Below, piece after piece: positions 60,783 through 64,000 of a stretch of 64,000 bases of DNA (its first letter is position 1; every line of letters begins with the position of its first letter). Both the position numbers and the translations under genes were made by a program. The DNA is taken from assembly GCA_045589955.1 (NCBI GenBank), contig JAZNQD010000004.1, forward strand, positions 3,606 through 67,605, written 5' to 3'. Below the pieces are notes generated by a model. The model did no database searches, was not told the origin of the DNA, and saw only the letters and a program-made list of their open reading frames with translations. This stretch comes from CAJGCS01 sp045589955 (GTDB lineage: Bacteria > Bacillota_I > Bacilli_A > ML615J-28 > CAG-313).

Positions 60783-62243
60783 ATGAAAAACAAAATTGCA
60801 ATTATTATCTTATTTATGTTAACTTTGTTGTTAACTGGCTGTCGACCTCAGGAAATTGAACAAATTAAAAAAATTGAAGCAGATTTTATTGTCTATCCCC
60901 ATATTAAGAGCGATTACTTATATCAACAATCTAGTAAACTTTTAATAAATGGTAATTGCGAAGTTGGTGGTACGATTATTGCATCTTTATATTCAAATCA
61001 AGGAGTTAAAATTGCCACAGAATCAACTGTTTCCGATGAATCTGGATATTTTGAAATTGCTTTAAACACTCCAACAGGGAGTTATTCTGAATATTACTTA
61101 GAGGTAAAAGATTACCATGGTAAATATGTTAAGACATATCATAATATTTTATTTGGAGAAGTTCATTTATTATTAGGTGATCATTTAATAAATGATAAAG
61201 TTCTAAAGCCAATTAATGAAGAAATAAAGGGAACACAAATTTATTATCTTGACTGTACAAATATGAACAATAATTGGGAAAAAATATCTTTAGAAGATAA
61301 TTCTTTAAACTTTATTGGTGCTTTATCAGAAATATTAATCTCTTCTTCAAAATATAAAAATGTACCTCTTGGCTTTGTTAATATAACTTTTGATAAAACA
61401 TACATTGAAGAATGGCTTACAGTTAATGATGCTAGTGATAACAAAAGTGTTTTGTCATTCTTGGAAACAACAAATAAATATTATGAAAATGCATATCAAA
61501 AAGACCAAATGTCTTATGTTGTAAATAATTTATTATCTAATTTATATAATTATTCTTTTGCAAATATAATTCTTAGCATGGGAGTAAATGATTTTGATGA
61601 ATTATATGGCAAAATCGATTTAGAAAATTATTATAATATTTATGCAAAAATGTTACTTTATGTTTTAAGAAATATTGAAAATAGTTTCTTTAACTATAAC
61701 AAATTATCAATTATTCAAACTAATAGTATTGATGTCGATAATGTTAATGAATTAAGAAATATTCAAGCTAAAGTAGCAAATTTAGTTACAAGTTCTGAGT
61801 TGATCCCTACTTATGACATTAATACATCAAAAGAAAATGAATTTACAAAAAAATTAGTTAAACGCTATTATGATATAGTTTATGGTAAAAAAGAAATAAG
61901 TGAGTATGCTAATCATTTTATTAATGAAGTGGATCATACTCTAACAATTGAACTTAGTAAATCGTCAATCTTTGAATATAATTTTGATAATTTAAAAATT
62001 TATGATGAAAATGGTGAAATCATTGATTTTGCCAAAAATAAAATAAAAACTCGCTTTAATCAAATAATTATCGACTTATCATATGAAGAAGAATCAATAG
62101 ATGATAGCGAGGACAATGATAATACTATTCATTATTATCATATTTCTTGTATTGAATATGCTCAAGATGAAGTAGTAGAAGGAGATATTATTACAAATAA
62201 TTCGGAATTGCCAGTAATTCCATTTGTAATCGATCTTGATTAA
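60783..62243 (+). CDS. Lipoprotein homologous to sialate O-acetylesterase but lacking the nucleophile
   Basis: 486 residues from the ATG at 60783 (AAGGAG upstream; the frame opens at 60756). Lipobox LLTGC. The order follows sialate O-acetylesterases: an N-terminal beta domain (YLYQQSSKLLINGNCEVGGT...DESGYFEIAL), the entry strand GEVHLLLGDHL where active enzymes have GEVWLCSGQSN, then VPLGFVNITFDKTYIEEWL for VPiGLIxxxxGGTxxExW. The catalytic Ser position is His134, and the later QGESN block reads MGVNDF. It is thus probably a binding protein or pseudoenzyme. It follows the NahK-like kinase. Confidence 0.75.
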   Translation: MKNKIAIIILFMLTLLLTGCRPQEIEQIKKIEADFIVYPHIKSDYLYQQSSKLLINGNCEVGGTIIASLYSNQGVKIATESTVSDESGYFEIALNTPTGSYSEYYLEVKDYHGKYVKTYHNILFGEVHLLLGDHLINDKVLKPINEEIKGTQIYYLDCTNMNNNWEKISLEDNSLNFIGALSEILISSSKYKNVPLGFVNITFDKTYIEEWLTVNDASDNKSVLSFLETTNKYYENAYQKDQMSYVVNNLLSNLYNYSFANIILSMGVNDFDELYGKIDLENYYNIYAKMLLYVLRNIENSFFNYNKLSIIQTNSIDVDNVNELRNIQAKVANLVTSSELIPTYDINTSKENEFTKKLVKRYYDIVYGKKEISEYANHFINEVDHTLTIELSKSSIFEYNFDNLKIYDENGEIIDFAKNKIKTRFNQIIIDLSYEEESIDDSEDNDNTIHYYHISCIEYAQDEVVEGDIITNNSELPVIPFVIDLD

Positions 62244-62254
62244 AGAGGTAAAAT

Positions 62255-62743
62255 ATGAACCAAGAAACAAACAAGGTATCTAAAAGACATAACACTCGCG
62301 CTTTAGCAGTTGGGGTTATGTACTCTTTAGACTTAAATAAAAATTTATATATTGAAGAGGATAAGAATCTTAATTTAGAAAATGCCATTTCTGATGTTCT
62401 TGCAATGTCACAAACTGAATTTTTATCTGATGTGTTTCCAACATTATTTAATTTAAATTTTCTTCGATCTTTAGTAAGTAAATGTTATTTTGAAATTGTT
62501 AAAATAGATGAAATCATTGCTAATTCATTAGTAAAATACACAATTGATCGTTTATCATATGTTGACCGAGCAATTATTCGTATTGCAACTTGTGAATTAT
62601 TAATCGGTGAAACACCTAAGAATATTATAATTAATGAAGCTTTAGAATTAACAAGAGAATTATCTAATATTGAAGGCGATAATCAAGTAAAATTTAATAA
62701 TCGTCTTTTAGATAATATTGTAGGTACAGTTTATGGCAAATAA
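62255..62743 (+). CDS. nusB: Transcription antitermination factor NusB
   Basis: 162 residues, slightly longer than usual. All-helical RNA-binding protein for rRNA antitermination with NusE. It has the N-terminal RALAVGVMYSLDLN, then LSYVDRAIIRIATCELL and IIINEALELTRELS near the end, the family's best conserved blocks. AAAGAGG site, 11 bases after the previous stop. It overlaps xseA by 11 bases, the usual nusB-xseA arrangement. Confidence 0.94.
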   Translation: MNQETNKVSKRHNTRALAVGVMYSLDLNKNLYIEEDKNLNLENAISDVLAMSQTEFLSDVFPTLFNLNFLRSLVSKCYFEIVKIDEIIANSLVKYTIDRLSYVDRAIIRIATCELLIGETPKNIIINEALELTRELSNIEGDNQVKFNNRLLDNIVGTVYGK

Positions 62744-64000
62744 GTATATAACGGTTTCACAATTAAATCGTTATATTTCATATAAGTTTGATAGTGATAG
62801 TAACTTACAAGAAGTCTATTTACAAGGAGAACTTTCAAACTTTAAATATTCTGGAAAACATTGTTATTTTTCAATTAAAGATTCGGATTCTGAAATTAGT
62901 GCGATGTTTTTTTATCCTGGTAATCAAACATTATCTTTTAAACCACTTGATGGTATGAAAGTTAATGTTATCGGGCGTGTTCAAACTTATCAAAAAAGAG
63001 GCACTTACTCAATTGTAGTTAAGGATATGCAATTAGAAGGTGTAGGGGTATTATATCAACAATTTTTAGATTTAAAGGAAAAATTACAAAAAGAAGGTTT
63101 ATTTGATCCTTCTTTAAAACTAAAAATCCCAGAATATCCTGAAGTTGTTGGGGTAATAACTGCACCAACTGGTGATGCTATTCATGATATCATTTCAACA
63201 TTTAATCGCCGTCTTCCAATGGCAAAGATCAAATTGTTTCCAGCCCTTGTTCAAGGCGTTGATGCCCCAAAAGACTTGGTTCGAGCTTTAAAACTTGCCT
63301 ATGAAGATAAGAGCTTAGATGCTATTATCATTGGACGTGGTGGTGGAAGTTTTGAGGATTTATCATGTTTTAATGATGAAACATTGGCTCGTGTGTTAGC
63401 TAGCTCAAAAATTCCAACTGTTAGTGCTATTGGCCATGAAGCTGATTATACAATTTGTGATTTTGTATCATCACTTCGTGCTCCAACTCCTACAGGTGCC
63501 GCAATCTTCCTAACTAAAGAAAAGAAAGATGTTATTTCTTTAGTTAATACGTATTCGCTTCGATTAAAAAATGCAATTACCGGAAAACTTACAAATTGTT
63601 ATAACGATTTAAATAAAATTAGAAATTCTTATGGTTTAAGCCATTTTGAAGAAATTTTAAATAACTATCAAAAAACTTTGGAAGGGTATAATCGTCATTT
63701 AGACTTGTTATCACCTGAAAATCTTGTTATTAAAATCAAAAAAGATATTGAAAATAATGTTAAACGCATTGATATTGCTTATTTGAATATGATAAATCGT
63801 TTTGAAAAATCGATTAATCTTACAGACCGTATTCATAATTCTTATGAAAATATCATAAAAATTAATGAAAATAAACTTTCCAATAAATTAGATAAGATTG
63901 TTTTATTAAATCCTTTTAATATTATGAAAAAAGGATATGGTATTGTTTATCATAAAAATACGATTACTTCATCAATCAAAAATATTAATAAAAATGATGA
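62733..64000 (+). CDS. xseA: Exodeoxyribonuclease VII large subunit (partial, runs off the window)
   Basis: ATG at 62733 inside the end of nusB; the frame is open to the window edge (about 422 codons, nearly full length). N-terminal OB fold (KYITVSQLNRYISYKF, LQGELSNFKYSGKHCYFSIKD, VIGRVQTYQKRGTY), then the catalytic region VVGVITAPTGDAIHDII, IIGRGGGSFEDL and SAIGHEADYTICDFVS, then coiled coil. It degrades single-stranded DNA together with XseB, whose gene would be expected just downstream. Confidence 0.96.
   Translation, partial: MANKYITVSQLNRYISYKFDSDSNLQEVYLQGELSNFKYSGKHCYFSIKDSDSEISAMFFYPGNQTLSFKPLDGMKVNVIGRVQTYQKRGTYSIVVKDMQLEGVGVLYQQFLDLKEKLQKEGLFDPSLKLKIPEYPEVVGVITAPTGDAIHDIISTFNRRLPMAKIKLFPALVQGVDAPKDLVRALKLAYEDKSLDAIIIGRGGGSFEDLSCFNDETLARVLASSKIPTVSAIGHEADYTICDFVSSLRAPTPTGAAIFLTKEKKDVISLVNTYSLRLKNAITGKLTNCYNDLNKIRNSYGLSHFEEILNNYQKTLEGYNRHLDLLSPENLVIKIKKDIENNVKRIDIAYLNMINRFEKSINLTDRIHNSYENIIKINENKLSNKLDKIVLLNPFNIMKKGYGIVYHKNTITSSIKNINKND

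Noticed and set aside
1..64000. CRISPR array, restriction-modification, toxin-antitoxin or prophage modules
   Set aside because: No regularly spaced repeats, methyltransferase, integrase, portal or antitoxin-type gene was seen anywhere in the window.

Overview
The window is about 64 kb of a very AT-rich, low-GC Gram-positive type chromosome. It uses the standard bacterial code: TGA is a real stop, as in the ABC-F gene ending at 6756 and the class-I amidotransferase gene at 24555. It has a Gram-positive PolC, an alanyl T-box leader, a bifunctional Rel enzyme, an alaS-ruvX-DUF1292 cluster, many lipobox-type secreted proteins and a lone SpoIIIAH-like protein. Together these point to the class Bacilli, probably a lineage near the Mollicutes border (Erysipelotrichia, Haloplasma or Izemoplasma-like). 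The species cannot be named from the sequence alone.

Layout. 1-7.3 kb: partial MATE transporter (minus strand), a two-component system, an HtrA-like surface protease, an ABC-F ATPase and a small P-loop kinase. 7.3-14 kb: polC, gap, and an AI-2E family permease. 14.2-17.5 kb: two tandem membrane/coiled-coil paralogues with nearly identical C-terminal halves. 17.5-21.3 kb: T-box, alaS, ruvX, and a DUF1292 protein with a Cys/His-rich tail. 21.3-25.3 kb: an Mrp-like ATPase without its CxxC, tmcAL, a small unknown pair and a class-I amidotransferase. 25.4-33.3 kb: a P-type ATPase, a three-gene SsuABC/ThiXYZ-like importer, a flavin-reductase-like protein, a NadC-like phosphoribosyltransferase with changed active-site residues, and a DUF421 protein. 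33.3-42.7 kb: a SpoVB-like flippase, apt, rel, dtd, an EAL-like unknown, a membrane protein, a SpoIIIAH-like protein behind a hairpin that sequesters its Shine-Dalgarno, and a pseudouridine synthase.

42.7-45.3 kb is the accessory segment. It holds a more GC-rich unknown gene behind a perfect-consensus promoter, a strongly structured stretch, a 53-bp copy of the 3' part of tRNA-Cys, a GNAT gene, a candidate structured RNA, and the intact tRNA-Cys gene. The duplicated tRNA end looks like the footprint of site-specific integration.

45.4-64 kb: secreted lipoproteins (a C39-like cysteine peptidase with Ig-like repeats, a GH18 protein, a 5'-nucleotidase), PlsC, tRNA-Lys, DegV, a U32 peptidase, MFS and MATE transporters, TrmL, an N-acetylhexosamine-kinase-like protein, a lipoprotein resembling sialate O-acetylesterase but lacking its nucleophile, nusB, and a partial xseA.

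Most genes are housekeeping. The most unusual points are the tRNA-Cys-bounded island with its structured RNAs, the paralogous membrane pair, the Shine-Dalgarno-masking hairpin, and three enzyme homologues (Mrp, NadC, sialate esterase) that have lost or changed signature residues.
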